DNA from: Planctomycetaceae bacterium
GTDB lineage: Bacteria > Planctomycetota > Planctomycetia > Pirellulales > Thermoguttaceae
Direction: 5' to 3'
Assembly (NCBI GenBank): GCA_031278315.1
Contig: JAITKS010000431.1
Location: 1 to 12,870, forward strand
DNA: 12,870 bases
Shown: positions 1 to 6,320 of the stretch, one piece after another
Layout of the letters: every line of letters begins with the position of its first letter
Numbering within the stretch: the first letter of the stretch is position 1
Position numbers and translations under genes: made by a program
The notes under the pieces: generated by a model
The model's input: the letters and a program-made list of their open reading frames with translations, nothing else
What the model was told of the DNA's origin: nothing
Databases searched by the model: none

Positions 1-189
1 GATGCAGGCGGGACGCCTGCGTTCCCGACGGCTAAAATATTTTTTAGTAATTCACTTTAATTTAAAATCTAAAATTACAAAATCTGATTTCTCTGATTTC
101 TCTGATTTCTCTGTGTTCTATGTGGTTAATAAAAAAAATATTCCACTGATATATTACTAAAAAACGAATTTTAAAGTGTAATTGGTATA
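1..189. repeat. Dispersed repeat, copy 1 (left part cut by window edge)
   Basis: Nearly the same sequence recurs at 2348-2527. The copy opens with a perfect 7-bp hairpin (gcaggcg 4-10, loop gga, cgcctgc 14-20), then gttcccg and an AT-rich body. At 84-119 there are four 9-bp units (ctgatttct three times, then ctgtgttct). The copy ends in the tail gaattttaaagtgtaat (166-182) followed by ggtata. The second copy has three 9-bp units, so this block varies in number. The partner hairpin found in copy 2 (2304-2320) would lie left of the window. The element is non-coding; the minus-strand reading frame through the 9-bp units only gives a repetitive REI peptide. Confidence 0.85.
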
Positions 190-191
190 AA

Positions 192-210
192 ATCGCCCTA
201 AAAGGGCGAT
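192..210. repeat. Small perfect hairpin (REP-like)
   Basis: An 8-bp perfect stem (atcgccct 192-199, agggcgat 203-210) with an aaa loop sits downstream of the 572-aa minus-strand gene. There is no T-tract on either side, so an intrinsic terminator is doubtful. The motif tcgcc...gggc(g/a)atcag also occurs near 9780-9800, again close to the 17-bp tail motif, which suggests a piece of a dispersed palindromic repeat. Confidence 0.55.
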
Positions 211-278
211 CAGATATTGGATCAATAATAGTGATTAGCGATTCGAACTTATAATCGGTTCTAATTTCCGCATGCGAA

Positions 279-306
279 CTAACCACTAACCACTGACCAC
301 TAACCA
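279..306. repeat. Heptamer tandem array
   Basis: Four consecutive 7-bp units (ctaacca, ctaacca, ctgacca, ctaacca) end directly against the stop codon of the minus-strand membrane-protein gene (stop at 307-309). A fifth partial unit overlaps the stop. This is a simple-sequence array with no evident function. Its position means slippage here could alter the 3' end of the gene. Confidence 0.75.
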
Positions 307-2025
307 CTATACTAATACGGGTATATTCAAATAAATCATTAGTTGGTAAATCCACGGATGAGTCCATGGGTTCCACACGGGATATGAAACGGAAAAGATT
401 GACAAGATCAAAAGAATTAAACAAATTCCGCGTCCGATTGTGTAATTCGATAATTTGTCGGCGGCACCAACTAGCGGAACACACCAAAGCGGAATCAACC
501 AAAATAACCATCTTAAAGCCGAACTCACTCCGCCGTAACTGCGTTGATTTTGTCCCATTAATAACAAGTAAAACGAAATCACTACCAAGCTAATTGCTAA
601 AATTATAGCTGCTGTCAAACGTAATTTTATGTCATCTTTTTTGAATAACCACATAAAAATTCCGGCAAAACTTAATATCCAAACCGGCGTGAGCGAAAAT
701 AATCCATGATGTCCGATAGTAGCATGCAGAAAATAAACTAAACGTGATTTTTCACCTTTGTCAACACCTTGCGGATTGTGCCAGTAACTTTTTACCGGTT
801 GACTGTTCTTATCAGGATTGCGTTGATATTCAAAAAAATACCAGTCTTTATTTCCATAAGCAGGACGAATATCGTGATGAGCAATATAATTCGTTACGAA
901 AAATCCGGCAAATACTATTATTGCCGCCGGTACGAATCCTATCAAAGTCTGACGCGGAAATTTCCACAATAACAAACAACCTAACACGAAACCAAAAGCA
1001 ATTGCCGGCATATCACATGCGAAAGCGAATACGCCGAAAAGTCCGGCTGCGGCAAAGTATCGTAATCGTTTTTCGCCGTCGAAAAATATGCGTACTGCTG
1101 TATAACTTGATATCGTTACACAAATCATCGCCGGAATATGATTATTTAACGTAACGATAAATGTTGATAAAAATGTCCCAAAACAAATAAACGCAACACA
1201 AAAAATGCGTCCCCAATCGCTTGTTCCGAATCGTTCAACAAGACGTGATAACAATACCCAACAAAAAACTATTGGTATCAAATTCAGCAGCACGAGCATT
1301 GTACGCACTACAAAATAACGATCTTCAGTGTCGCCGAGAGAAATCGGTTTGACTATTTTATCTGTCCCGCAAACAAATATATGATCTCTAATTTCAAGAA
1401 AATCGGAGACTTCGCTTGGCAAAGCAACGTTTGAATTTTGTTGCTCTGTTGCATTGAACAGATACTTTTGAATTAACCCGCTGCCGTGATAAATTACAGC
1501 ATAAGGAACCGCCATGAGCGTCGGCAACAAAGGAGGTTTAGACGAATAAAGATAACCATTGTTGAGATCATCCGGTAATGCGTGTTTAACCATATCGATA
1601 GTATCGAATCCTTTTTCGCTTTGAACTTTATCGATTGCGTACCATACAATTTGTTCGATTTCGTTTCCGTTTTTATCTTTGATTTTACGTTTAACGCGCA
1701 TATCGGGTTCGACCAAAGCACGAATCGTTGCCCATCTGCTGCGGTCGTTACCGCTTAATATTGGTGTTGAGTATAGTGCGTCTTTAACGAGTTCGCGATT
1801 AGTTTTATGCATTTCGCGGATATAACTTTCGTGAGCAATTTCACCGCGATCAAGACGTGCTTTCAATCGGTCTTTTTTGTCTTTGTAAAGTTTATTGTTG
1901 AGTCTCCATTTGTAGTTTTGTAATTCTTTATAATCGACTCGGTCTATTGACATAATTCGTCCGAACATGATTGATGTTGAAATCAAAATCAGCAAAGCGT
2001 AAATTTGTTGTCGTTTTATATTCAT
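307..2025 (-). CDS. Multi-pass membrane protein, GT39/ArnT-like architecture
   Basis: A 572-aa integral membrane protein. There is one N-terminal hydrophobic segment (about residues 8-25), then a roughly 200-residue charged and presumably extracytoplasmic region. About eight to ten further hydrophobic segments follow, around 238-261, 273-292, 294-313, 322-355, 359-380, 432-460, 468-490, 505-522 and 533-552. Recognisable motifs are YSSKPPLLPTL (160-170), NNH (294-296), GHHGLFSLTP (438-447) and YGGVSSALRWLFWL (498-511). The SSKPP and YGG-RW motifs with many helices recall lipid-linked-sugar glycosyltransferases of the GT39/ArnT type, but I cannot point to a certain catalytic acidic pair, so transferase activity is an inference. 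The ATG at 2025 is the natural start since it leads directly into the first hydrophobic helix; no Shine-Dalgarno is visible upstream. The gene is alone on its strand, and its 3' end abuts a heptamer array. Confidence 0.85.
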   Translation of the reverse strand: MNIKRQQIYALLILISTSIMFGRIMSIDRVDYKELQNYKWRLNNKLYKDKKDRLKARLDRGEIAHESYIREMHKTNRELVKDALYSTPILSGNDRSRWATIRALVEPDMRVKRKIKDKNGNEIEQIVWYAIDKVQSEKGFDTIDMVKHALPDDLNNGYLYSSKPPLLPTLMAVPYAVIYHGSGLIQKYLFNATEQQNSNVALPSEVSDFLEIRDHIFVCGTDKIVKPISLGDTEDRYFVVRTMLVLLNLIPIVFCWVLLSRLVERFGTSDWGRIFCVAFICFGTFLSTFIVTLNNHIPAMICVTISSYTAVRIFFDGEKRLRYFAAAGLFGVFAFACDMPAIAFGFVLGCLLLWKFPRQTLIGFVPAAIIVFAGFFVTNYIAHHDIRPAYGNKDWYFFEYQRNPDKNSQPVKSYWHNPQGVDKGEKSRLVYFLHATIGHHGLFSLTPVWILSFAGIFMWLFKKDDIKLRLTAAIILAISLVVISFYLLLMGQNQRSYGGVSSALRWLFWLIPLWCVPLVGAADKLSNYTIGRGICLILLILSIFSVSYPVWNPWTHPWIYQLMIYLNIPVLV

Positions 2026-2303
2026 TTTTTATTATTATATTTTCTGAACACAATTATATGAAAATTGTGATCGGTTATTAGTTGAAATAATTGTTAAAGA
2101 AATATAACGCAGTTGTGAATTTTCGTAACAAAAAAGGCAGCAACTCGAAATGATGAATAATTAGCAAGTTTATAGATTGCATTTATAAATCTGTCAACTC
2201 CCCTTCCGCTGAAATATTTTACGTATCGTATTATGAATTTCGACCGATAAAAACGTATGATTTTGGTAATATATCAGTGTAATAATTTATTGTTGCCGGG
2301 ATC

Positions 2304-2527
2304 GCGGTCGTCTCGACCGCATCTTTAGGCGTTTTTTGTACAAAAAAGATGCAGGCGGGACGCCTGCGTTCCCGCCAGCTAAAATATTTTTTAGTAATTC
2401 ACTTAAATTTAAAATCTAAAATTACAAAATCTGATTTCTCTGTGTCCTCTGTGTCCTCTGTGGTTAATAAAAAAAATATTCCACTGATATATTACTAAAA
2501 AACGAATTTAAAAGTGTAATTGGTATA
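2304..2527. repeat. Dispersed two-hairpin repeat, copy 2 (best preserved)
   Basis: The order of parts is as follows. Hairpin one is gcggtcg (2304-2310), tct, cgaccgc (2314-2320). Then comes gcatcttt (2319-2326), which can pair with aaagatgc (2345-2352) around a 16-nt perfect palindrome of six T, gtac, six A (2332-2347). Hairpin two is gcaggcg/cgcctgc (2351-2367). The body is AT-rich, with 9-bp units at 2431-2457 and the tail gaatttaaaagtgtaat (2504-2520) plus ggtata. Copy 1 (1-189) matches from hairpin two onward, and a decayed copy of the head lies at 12638-12700. Hairpin pairs of this type are common intergenic elements in planctomycete genomes (from memory). No coding capacity is seen. Confidence 0.85.
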
Positions 2528-2829
2528 TAAAATTGTATATTGACTTTTTATCCCCCCTCTTGTCTTATCTGAAATATAGGTTAACATTTTACCCTTTATT
2601 ATTTGTTCCGGCTTGAATATTTTCATTTTTAGCTTGCACAATTAAGCTGTGATTATACCAAACGCATAATAGAATTTTTTAACTGCTCTCACTTTAATTT
2701 TCGATTAGCGTCATCTGTTTACCTATCGGAATCGGGTTTTACTGAATACGCCTTTATACCGCTGAAATTCATAGTATGTTCGTATAGTTTGTAACACAAC
2801 ACAGACAGACAAATTTCACGTGCAAGCAG

Positions 2830-2857
2830 CTAAAATTTTTTGTAACAAAAATTTTAG
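2830..2857. repeat. Perfect 11-bp inverted repeat
   Basis: The arms ctaaaattttt (2830-2840) and aaaaattttag (2847-2857) flank the 6-nt loop tgtaac. It sits about 107 bases upstream of tRNA-Thr(TGT). The stem is almost wholly A/T and lacks a following T-run, so it could be a weak cruciform, an operator-like site or chance in AT-rich DNA. Confidence 0.4.
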
Positions 2858-2963
2858 AAAACGTTAATGCGTCAGCTTAACATTTCATCAAATTGTAAAC
2901 ATCCAGCGGACTTCAAGTTGAATTATTCGTTGTTATCCGTTTGCTGAACAGCGTATATTTATT

Positions 2964-3036
2964 GCTGGCGTAGCTCAATCGGTAGAGCAGCTGATTTGTA
3001 ATCAGCAGGTTGCGGGTTCGAGTCCCATCGCCAGCT
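2964..3036 (+). tRNA. tRNA-Thr (anticodon TGT)
   Basis: A 73-nt cloverleaf. The acceptor stem is gctggcg (2964-2970) with cgccagc (3029-3035), and the discriminator is T at 3036. The anticodon stem is gctga/tcagc, with anticodon TGT at 2997-2999, which reads ACA. CCA is not encoded. The T stem (gcggg with cccat) contains one C-A mismatch and one G-T pair, a mild oddity. It is the first gene of a tRNA series in the same order as the E. coli thrU-tyrU-glyT-thrT-tufB operon. Confidence 0.95.
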
Positions 3037-3360
3037 TTAAGAATAAAAGTTAAGAATGAGATTTGAATTTTGGTATTTGAACATTTCAATATAATTTTTA
3101 TAATAAACGTTACACATAATCATTATTCATAATTTAATGTACTCATGTTAATATAATATTGATATGTATTCACAATACGTGTAATAATTATGTATCGTAT
3201 AAATTTCAGCGCAGTATCCGATAAAGAAGTATCAGTATAAAGAAGTAAAAAAATATAAAAGCCTGTTTTCCTATTAGTAAGTTAGTAAGCGGGCGGCTCA
3301 AACCGAAATTCAAGCGAGGTCTGTTTAGTTAAATTATAATATTAGCGAACAAATAATTAC
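3037..3360. other. Spacer between tRNA-Thr and tRNA-Tyr
   Basis: This is 324 bases of AT-rich DNA with no open reading frame of interest. It contains copy A of the two-stem element (3202-3311). A TATAAT at 3335-3340, 20 bases before tRNA-Tyr, could serve as a -10 box, but the matching -35 position (3312-3317, aagcga) is poor. Confidence 0.6.
3202..3311 (+). repeat. Two-stem structured element, copy A
   Basis: The inner stem gcctgttt (3261-3268) pairs with aagcgggc (3287-3294) over eight positions if G-T pairs are allowed. Seven bases later comes accgaaat, as in copies B (6020-6042) and C (5773-5795). The possible outer 5' arm aatttc (3202-3207) pairs with gaaatt (3305-3310), weaker and more distant than in the other copies. 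The conserved 3' block is aagc(g/a)ggc, seven variable bases, then (a/g)ccgaaa. Copy A lies 50 bases upstream of tRNA-Tyr. Its function is unknown; candidates are a processing signal, a leader RNA or a REP-like repeat. Confidence 0.5.
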
Positions 3361-3442
3361 GGGGGATTTCCCGAGCGGTCAAAGGGGGCAGACTGTAAAT
3401 CTGTTGTCATCGACTTCGGAGGTTCGAATCCTCCATCCCCCA
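3361..3442 (+). tRNA. tRNA-Tyr (anticodon GTA)
   Basis: An 82-nt class II tRNA with a long variable arm. The acceptor stem is gggggat (3361-3367) with atccccc (3435-3441), and the discriminator is A at 3442. Anticodon GTA lies at 3395-3397. The T arm ggagg-ttcgaat-cctcc is perfect. CCA is not encoded. It is the second tRNA of the tufB-type series. Confidence 0.96.
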
Positions 3443-3681
3443 GTTGCTTGGTTTGTTATTTTACAGTATCGTCTCAACATAATTGTCGTTGGAAGGCATC
3501 GTTGAAGGGCATCATAGAATTTAGTGTTGCCGTGTTTAAATTGCGTTGTTTGTGTGATTTTGTCAATTGAACGATGTCATTATTTAACAACGATTTTATT
3601 ATTTAACGATGTCATTTTTTTGCGGTTAAAGCAAACGATAATTCAAAGTGAAATTACTGTAGAATTTTAGTTTTTTTCAAA

Positions 3682-3752
3682 GCGGGTGTAGCTCAATGGT
3701 AGAGCAGCAGCCTTCCAAGCTGAATACGAGGGTTCGATTCCCTTCACCCGCT
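3682..3752 (+). tRNA. tRNA-Gly (anticodon TCC)
   Basis: A 71-nt cloverleaf. The acceptor stem is gcgggtg (3682-3688) with cacccgc (3745-3751), and the discriminator is T, as is usual for bacterial tRNA-Gly. Anticodon TCC at 3714-3716 reads GGA. The outermost anticodon-stem pair is a G-A mismatch. CCA is not encoded. It lies only 12 bases before the next tRNA, so the two are probably cotranscribed. Confidence 0.95.
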
Positions 3753-3764
3753 TTGTTGTAGTTT

Positions 3765-3837
3765 GCTGTTGTAGCTCAGTTGGCAGAGCACGTCCTTGGT
3801 AAGGACGAGGTCGTGAGTTCGAGCCTCACCAATAGCT
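3765..3837 (+). tRNA. tRNA-Thr (anticodon GGT)
   Basis: A 73-nt cloverleaf. The acceptor stem is gctgttg (3765-3771) with caatagc (3830-3836), including one G-T pair, and the discriminator is T. The anticodon stem cgtcc/ggacg is perfect, with anticodon GGT at 3798-3800, which reads ACC. CCA is not encoded. It is the last tRNA before tuf, but a 655-base gap separates them, much longer than in the compact E. coli operon. Confidence 0.95.
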
Positions 3838-3936
3838 TGCTTACTTACGTACCATTTACGCATTACGTTTTGAAATCATTGTTGAGTGTTATGTCAGTTT
3901 GTTATTATCGCGTGTTGATTTGATTCGATTTTTTTG

Positions 3937-3969
3937 AATGTATGTCAAATGTATGTCAAATGTGTGTCA
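3937..3969. repeat. 11-bp tandem repeat, three units
   Basis: Units are aatgtatgtca (3937-3947), aatgtatgtca (3948-3958) and aatgtgtgtca (3959-3969). It lies in the tRNA-tuf spacer. This is simple tandem duplication with no evident role. Confidence 0.8.
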
Positions 3970-4133
3970 ATCAATTGCAACTCATAATTTCAGACAAAAC
4001 GTAATTTGCAAGACTGTTCAAATCAGCGGAGAAAAGGTTTTTTCGTTGTCCGAATAAACGTGTGAATGTTGTTTTAAGTTTAAGTTAGATTCAAGATTTT
4101 ATAAGTTTAACGTAATTTATCTATTATTTTACG

Positions 4134-4169
4134 TTTTTCAGATTAATTGAATTTTTCAGATTAATTGAA
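4134..4169. repeat. 18-bp perfect tandem duplication
   Basis: The unit tttttcagattaattgaa occurs at 4134-4151 and again at 4152-4169 without change, indicating a recent slippage or duplication event in the spacer upstream of tuf. Confidence 0.85.
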
Positions 4170-4343
4170 ATCTTAAATATCAGAATTTACTTTAAATAAA
4201 ACAATTACGGCTCGATAAAAGATAACATGATATTAACGTTGGCTGAATGGAGTAACGATGTATATAGTACAATTGCAGCACAATTTATTGTTTCAAAAAT
4301 TACAGCATGATTCGATCAATTCGATTTGGTTAAGTTTATATTT

Positions 4344-4371
4344 TTGTAACGATATTTTTTGTGTTTAGATT
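4344..4371 (+). promoter_or_regulatory. Possible tuf promoter
   Basis: TTGTAA (4344-4349), a 16-base spacer, then TAGATT (4366-4371); each box matches the sigma-70 consensus at four of six positions. The start site would fall near 4378, just before the GC-rich structured leader. This is a consensus-based guess in AT-rich DNA where such matches are frequent. Confidence 0.3.
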
Positions 4372-4382
4372 GTGTGAACCGT

Positions 4383-4462
4383 TGCGCTATTAAGGAGGCG
4401 AAGCTGCCCAAGCGGGACAGCAAGACACTGAACGCAAAGCGCACTCTCACCCGAAGTCGGGT
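4383..4462 (+). promoter_or_regulatory. Structured GC-rich tuf 5' leader
   Basis: By hand count 4392-4463 is about 60% GC, against much lower values around it. Stems visible are an outer tgcgct (4383-4388) with agcgca (4438-4443), an inner gctgccc (4403-4409) with ggg-a-cagc (4414-4421, one bulged A), and a separate acccg (4449-4453) with cgggt (4458-4462). A consensus Shine-Dalgarno, aaggagg, lies at 4392-4398 inside the outer stem. The last hairpin ends 30 bases before the tuf start and has no strong T-run, so a terminator/attenuator role is uncertain. The segment could be an autoregulatory leader for tuf, a processing site, or part of a small translated frame (see next entry). Confidence 0.5.
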
Positions 4463-4466
4463 ATAA
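4404..4466 (+). CDS. Possible leader peptide frame before tuf (non-AUG start)
   Basis: An in-frame stretch of 20 codons runs from CTG at 4404 to TAA at 4464-4466, five bases after the consensus aaggagg at 4392-4398, where no ATG, GTG or TTG is available. The peptide would be short and very basic (PKRDSKTLNAKRTLTRSRV after the start). The frame stays open upstream to a GTG at 4374, which would give 30 residues but has no ribosome site. It overlaps the stem-loops of the leader, so the apparent Shine-Dalgarno and coding look may simply be structured RNA. I do not recognise the peptide. Confidence 0.2.
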   Translation: MPKRDSKTLNAKRTLTRSRV

Positions 4467-4492
4467 CTTTTAGAATTTAGGAGATTTTTGAA

Positions 4493-5692
4493 ATGGCTAA
4501 AGAAAAATTTGAAAGAACTAAACCCCACGTAAACGTGGGAACTATTGGTCATATTGATCACGGTAAAACTACATTGACTAGTGCGATTCTTGCTGTACAA
4601 GCGGCAAAAGGATTGGCTAAAGTCAAGAGTTACGCCGATATCGCAAAGGGCGGCACAGTTCGTGACGCTACGAAAACCGTAACGATTGCCGTCGCTCACG
4701 TAGAGTACGAGACGGAAAAAAGACATTACGCTCATATCGATTGTCCGGGACACGCTGACTTTATCAAGAATATGATTACAGGTGCAGCACAAATGGACGG
4801 CGCAATTCTTGTAGTTTCTGCCGCCGATGGTCCAATGCCGCAAACTCGTGAACACGTCTTACTTGCACGTCAGGTAAATGTTCCGAATCTAGTAGTATTT
4901 TTAAACAAAGTCGATTTACTCGACGACCCCGAATTGTTAGAACTAGTCGAACTCGAAATTCGTGATCTACTCAGCAAATACGATTTTTCTGGTAATGACG
5001 TCCCGATTATTCGCGGTTCTGCTGTTCAAGCTCAACTAAATCCAGCAGACCCGGAAAAGTCAAAATGTATTTCAGAGCTAATGGAAGCTCTCGACAATAA
5101 CATTCCCGAACCTGTAAGAGAACAAGATAAACCTTTATTGATGGCAATCGAAGACGTGTTTTCTATCGAAGGCCGCGGAACTGTTGCAACAGGTAAAATT
5201 GAACGCGGAGTTGTTAAAGTCGGCGAGGAAGTTGAAATTATCGGATTCAGCGACGAAAAACAAAAAACCGTTGTTACAGGTGTCGAAATGTTCAAGAAAG
5301 AACTTGAACAAGGTCAAGCTGGTGACAATGTCGGACTTTTGTTGCGAGGTATTAAAAGGGACGAAATTCAAAGAGGTCAAGTTATCGCCAAGCCGAATAC
5401 TATTACTCCGCACACCGAATTCGAAGCCGAAGTTTATGTATTATCGAAAGATGAAGGCGGACGTTCAACGCCGTTCTTCTCTGGTTATCGTCCGCAATTC
5501 TATTTCAGAACAACAGATGTTACCGGCGCATTGACCTTGCTAGGCGATGCAGAAATGTGTATGCCGGGTGATAATGTTAAGTTAAAAGTAGAATTGATCT
5601 CGCCGATTGCAATGTCTGAAAATGTAAGATTTGCAATTCGTGAAGGCGGACGGACTGTAGGTTCAGGTGTCGTAACGAAGATATTGAAGTAA
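4493..5692 (+). CDS. tuf: Elongation factor Tu
   Basis: A 399-aa GTPase that delivers aminoacyl-tRNA to the ribosomal A site in the cytoplasm. The G domain is complete: P-loop GHIDHGKT (19-26), DCPGH (83-87, with the catalytic histidine at 87) and NKVD (138-141). Domains 2 and 3 follow to the conserved end GGRTVGSGVVTKIL. Length matches the family (about 394-400). Switch I is unusual. Where most bacteria have RGITI this protein has KTVTI (61-65), keeping the Mg-contacting threonine (64) but losing the glycine, in a context KGGTVRDATKTVTIAV that I recall from planctomycete EF-Tu. The start is set by aggag at 4479-4483, nine bases before ATG. It is preceded by a structured leader and the four-tRNA series, and followed by tRNA-Trp, secE and nusG. 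Confidence 0.99.
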   Translation: MAKEKFERTKPHVNVGTIGHIDHGKTTLTSAILAVQAAKGLAKVKSYADIAKGGTVRDATKTVTIAVAHVEYETEKRHYAHIDCPGHADFIKNMITGAAQMDGAILVVSAADGPMPQTREHVLLARQVNVPNLVVFLNKVDLLDDPELLELVELEIRDLLSKYDFSGNDVPIIRGSAVQAQLNPADPEKSKCISELMEALDNNIPEPVREQDKPLLMAIEDVFSIEGRGTVATGKIERGVVKVGEEVEIIGFSDEKQKTVVTGVEMFKKELEQGQAGDNVGLLLRGIKRDEIQRGQVIAKPNTITPHTEFEAEVYVLSKDEGGRSTPFFSGYRPQFYFRTTDVTGALTLLGDAEMCMPGDNVKLKVELISPIAMSENVRFAIREGGRTVGSGVVTKILK

Positions 5693-5728
5693 TTGAAAAA
5701 AAACGTTGAGTATAATGTTCAATCTTTA

Positions 5729-5795
5729 ATTTCGGCTGTTCAAATATGTAAGCCTGCTTTCCGATTTTAGGCAAGCAGGCGTCAGTTGCCGAAAT
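5729..5795 (+). repeat. Two-stem structured element, copy C
   Basis: The outer stem atttcggc (5729-5736) with gccgaaat (5788-5795) is perfect over 8 bp. The inner stem gcctgctt (5752-5759) with aagcaggc (5773-5780) is perfect over 8 bp around a 13-nt loop. Seven bases separate the inner 3' arm from the outer 3' arm, exactly as in copies A and B. It starts 37 bases after the tuf stop, so it would be transcribed with tuf and could protect or process its 3' end. Confidence 0.6.
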
Positions 5796-5979
5796 ATAAA
5801 GAGCGAAAAAAATTAAAAGTAATTGCATGAAGTTGATTAAATTTGCGTAACGAAAATTATTTGCAGACAAACATCAAGGACAAGTTTGTGCTTATCATTT
5901 TTTAATTTGTTGTTCTCAAAAAACTTTTGATTGTAATTAAATCAGCAGCTTAAAAATTGTAAAAGTTTCTTACTATGAG

Positions 5980-6041
5980 TTTCGGTGATAAGAAGGTTAA
6001 TTATTAAAAAGTCTGTGGTAAGCAGGCGAATCAAACCGAAA
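5980..6041 (+). repeat. Two-stem structured element, copy B
   Basis: The outer stem tttcggt (5980-5986) with accgaaa (6035-6041) is perfect over 7 bp. The inner stem gtctg (6011-6015) with caggc (6023-6027) has one G-T pair. The innermost pair of the outer stem is T-A here but C-G in copy C, a compensatory difference that supports real RNA pairing. The 3' block aagcaggc, seven bases, then accgaaa is shared with copies A and C. It lies about 210 bases upstream of tRNA-Trp. Confidence 0.55.
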
Positions 6042-6086
6042 ATTCGAGTGAGAGCTGAGCCGTTTATAAGTCAATTTTTCAATTTT

Positions 6087-6114
6087 CAATATTTCAATAT
6101 TTCAATATTTCAAT
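6087..6114. repeat. 8-bp tandem repeat
   Basis: caatattt occurs three times (6087-6110) followed by caat, and related caattttt units lie just upstream. Simple AT-rich tandem sequence between copy B and tRNA-Trp. Confidence 0.75.
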
Positions 6115-6249
6115 CTGGACAAGTCCTGATGAGTTTGAATATTAACTTCGCGTATAAGTAGGTAAATAACAGTGTAGAGTGCAATTCAAATATATTTCAA
6201 ATAGACTTTAGTTGTGTAGCTTTTCTATATCTGTTTCAACGATTTTTAC

Positions 6250-6320
6250 AGGGGAGTAGTTTAGTGGTAGAACTGCGGCCTCCAAATCCGCTGGTGGGGG
6301 TTCGATTCCCTCCTCCCCTG
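6250..6320 (+). tRNA. tRNA-Trp (anticodon CCA)
   Basis: A 71-nt cloverleaf. The acceptor stem is aggggag (6250-6256) with ctcccct (6313-6319), and discriminator G at 6320 is typical of tRNA-Trp. Anticodon CCA lies at 6282-6284. The pair closing the anticodon loop (C-T) is mismatched, while the other four pairs of gcggc/tccgc hold. The 3' CCA is not encoded. The tuf-trnW-secE-nusG order is widespread in bacteria and confirms the syntenic block. Confidence 0.95.

Larger units (their letters stand above)
2026..2963. other. Non-coding region between divergent membrane gene and tRNA cluster
   Basis: No credible gene is present in these 938 bases. The segment holds the dispersed repeat copy at 2304-2527 and a perfect inverted repeat at 2830-2857. 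It must also contain the promoters for the minus-strand membrane gene and for the tRNA cluster. A minus-strand TATAAT exists at 2053-2058, 28 bases upstream of the membrane gene start, but no good -35 box lies at the right spacing, so I do not annotate it as a promoter. Confidence 0.7.
3838..4343. other. Long spacer between tRNA-Thr(GGT) and tuf promoter region
   Basis: About 500 AT-rich bases without a plausible gene. They hold two tandem duplications (3937-3969 and 4134-4169). I see no intrinsic terminator after the tRNA pair. Confidence 0.6.
5693..6249. other. Spacer between tuf and tRNA-Trp
   Basis: 557 bases with no credible gene. In particular no rpmG (ribosomal protein L33), which often lies here, can be read. 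The spacer holds two copies of the two-stem element (C at 5729-5795, B at 5980-6041) and an 8-bp tandem repeat (6087-6114). There is no hairpin with a T-run directly after tuf, though copy C could act as a 3'-end structure. Confidence 0.65.

Noticed and set aside
279..306. CRISPR-like short repeats
   Set aside because: The heptamers are contiguous with no spacers, so this is a simple tandem array. No CRISPR array occurs anywhere in the window.
62..511. 149-aa minus-strand reading frame with repeated REI
   Set aside because: It runs through the 9-bp tandem units and overlaps the 3' end of the membrane gene in another frame. Its peptide is a translation of repeats, with no domain.
2930..2959. 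TTGTTA / TATATT promoter-like pair just before tRNA-Thr(TGT)
   Set aside because: The -10 box would end only four bases before the tRNA 5' end, so transcription would begin inside the tRNA. The spacing rules it out as the promoter.
4316..4855. 179-aa minus-strand reading frame
   Set aside because: It is antisense to the tuf leader and the first third of tuf. It is a shadow of a strongly coding region.
5752..5780. Intrinsic terminator directly after tuf
   Set aside because: The hairpin is perfect but is followed by mixed sequence and A-runs rather than a T-run, and its shared architecture with two other copies is better explained by the two-stem element.
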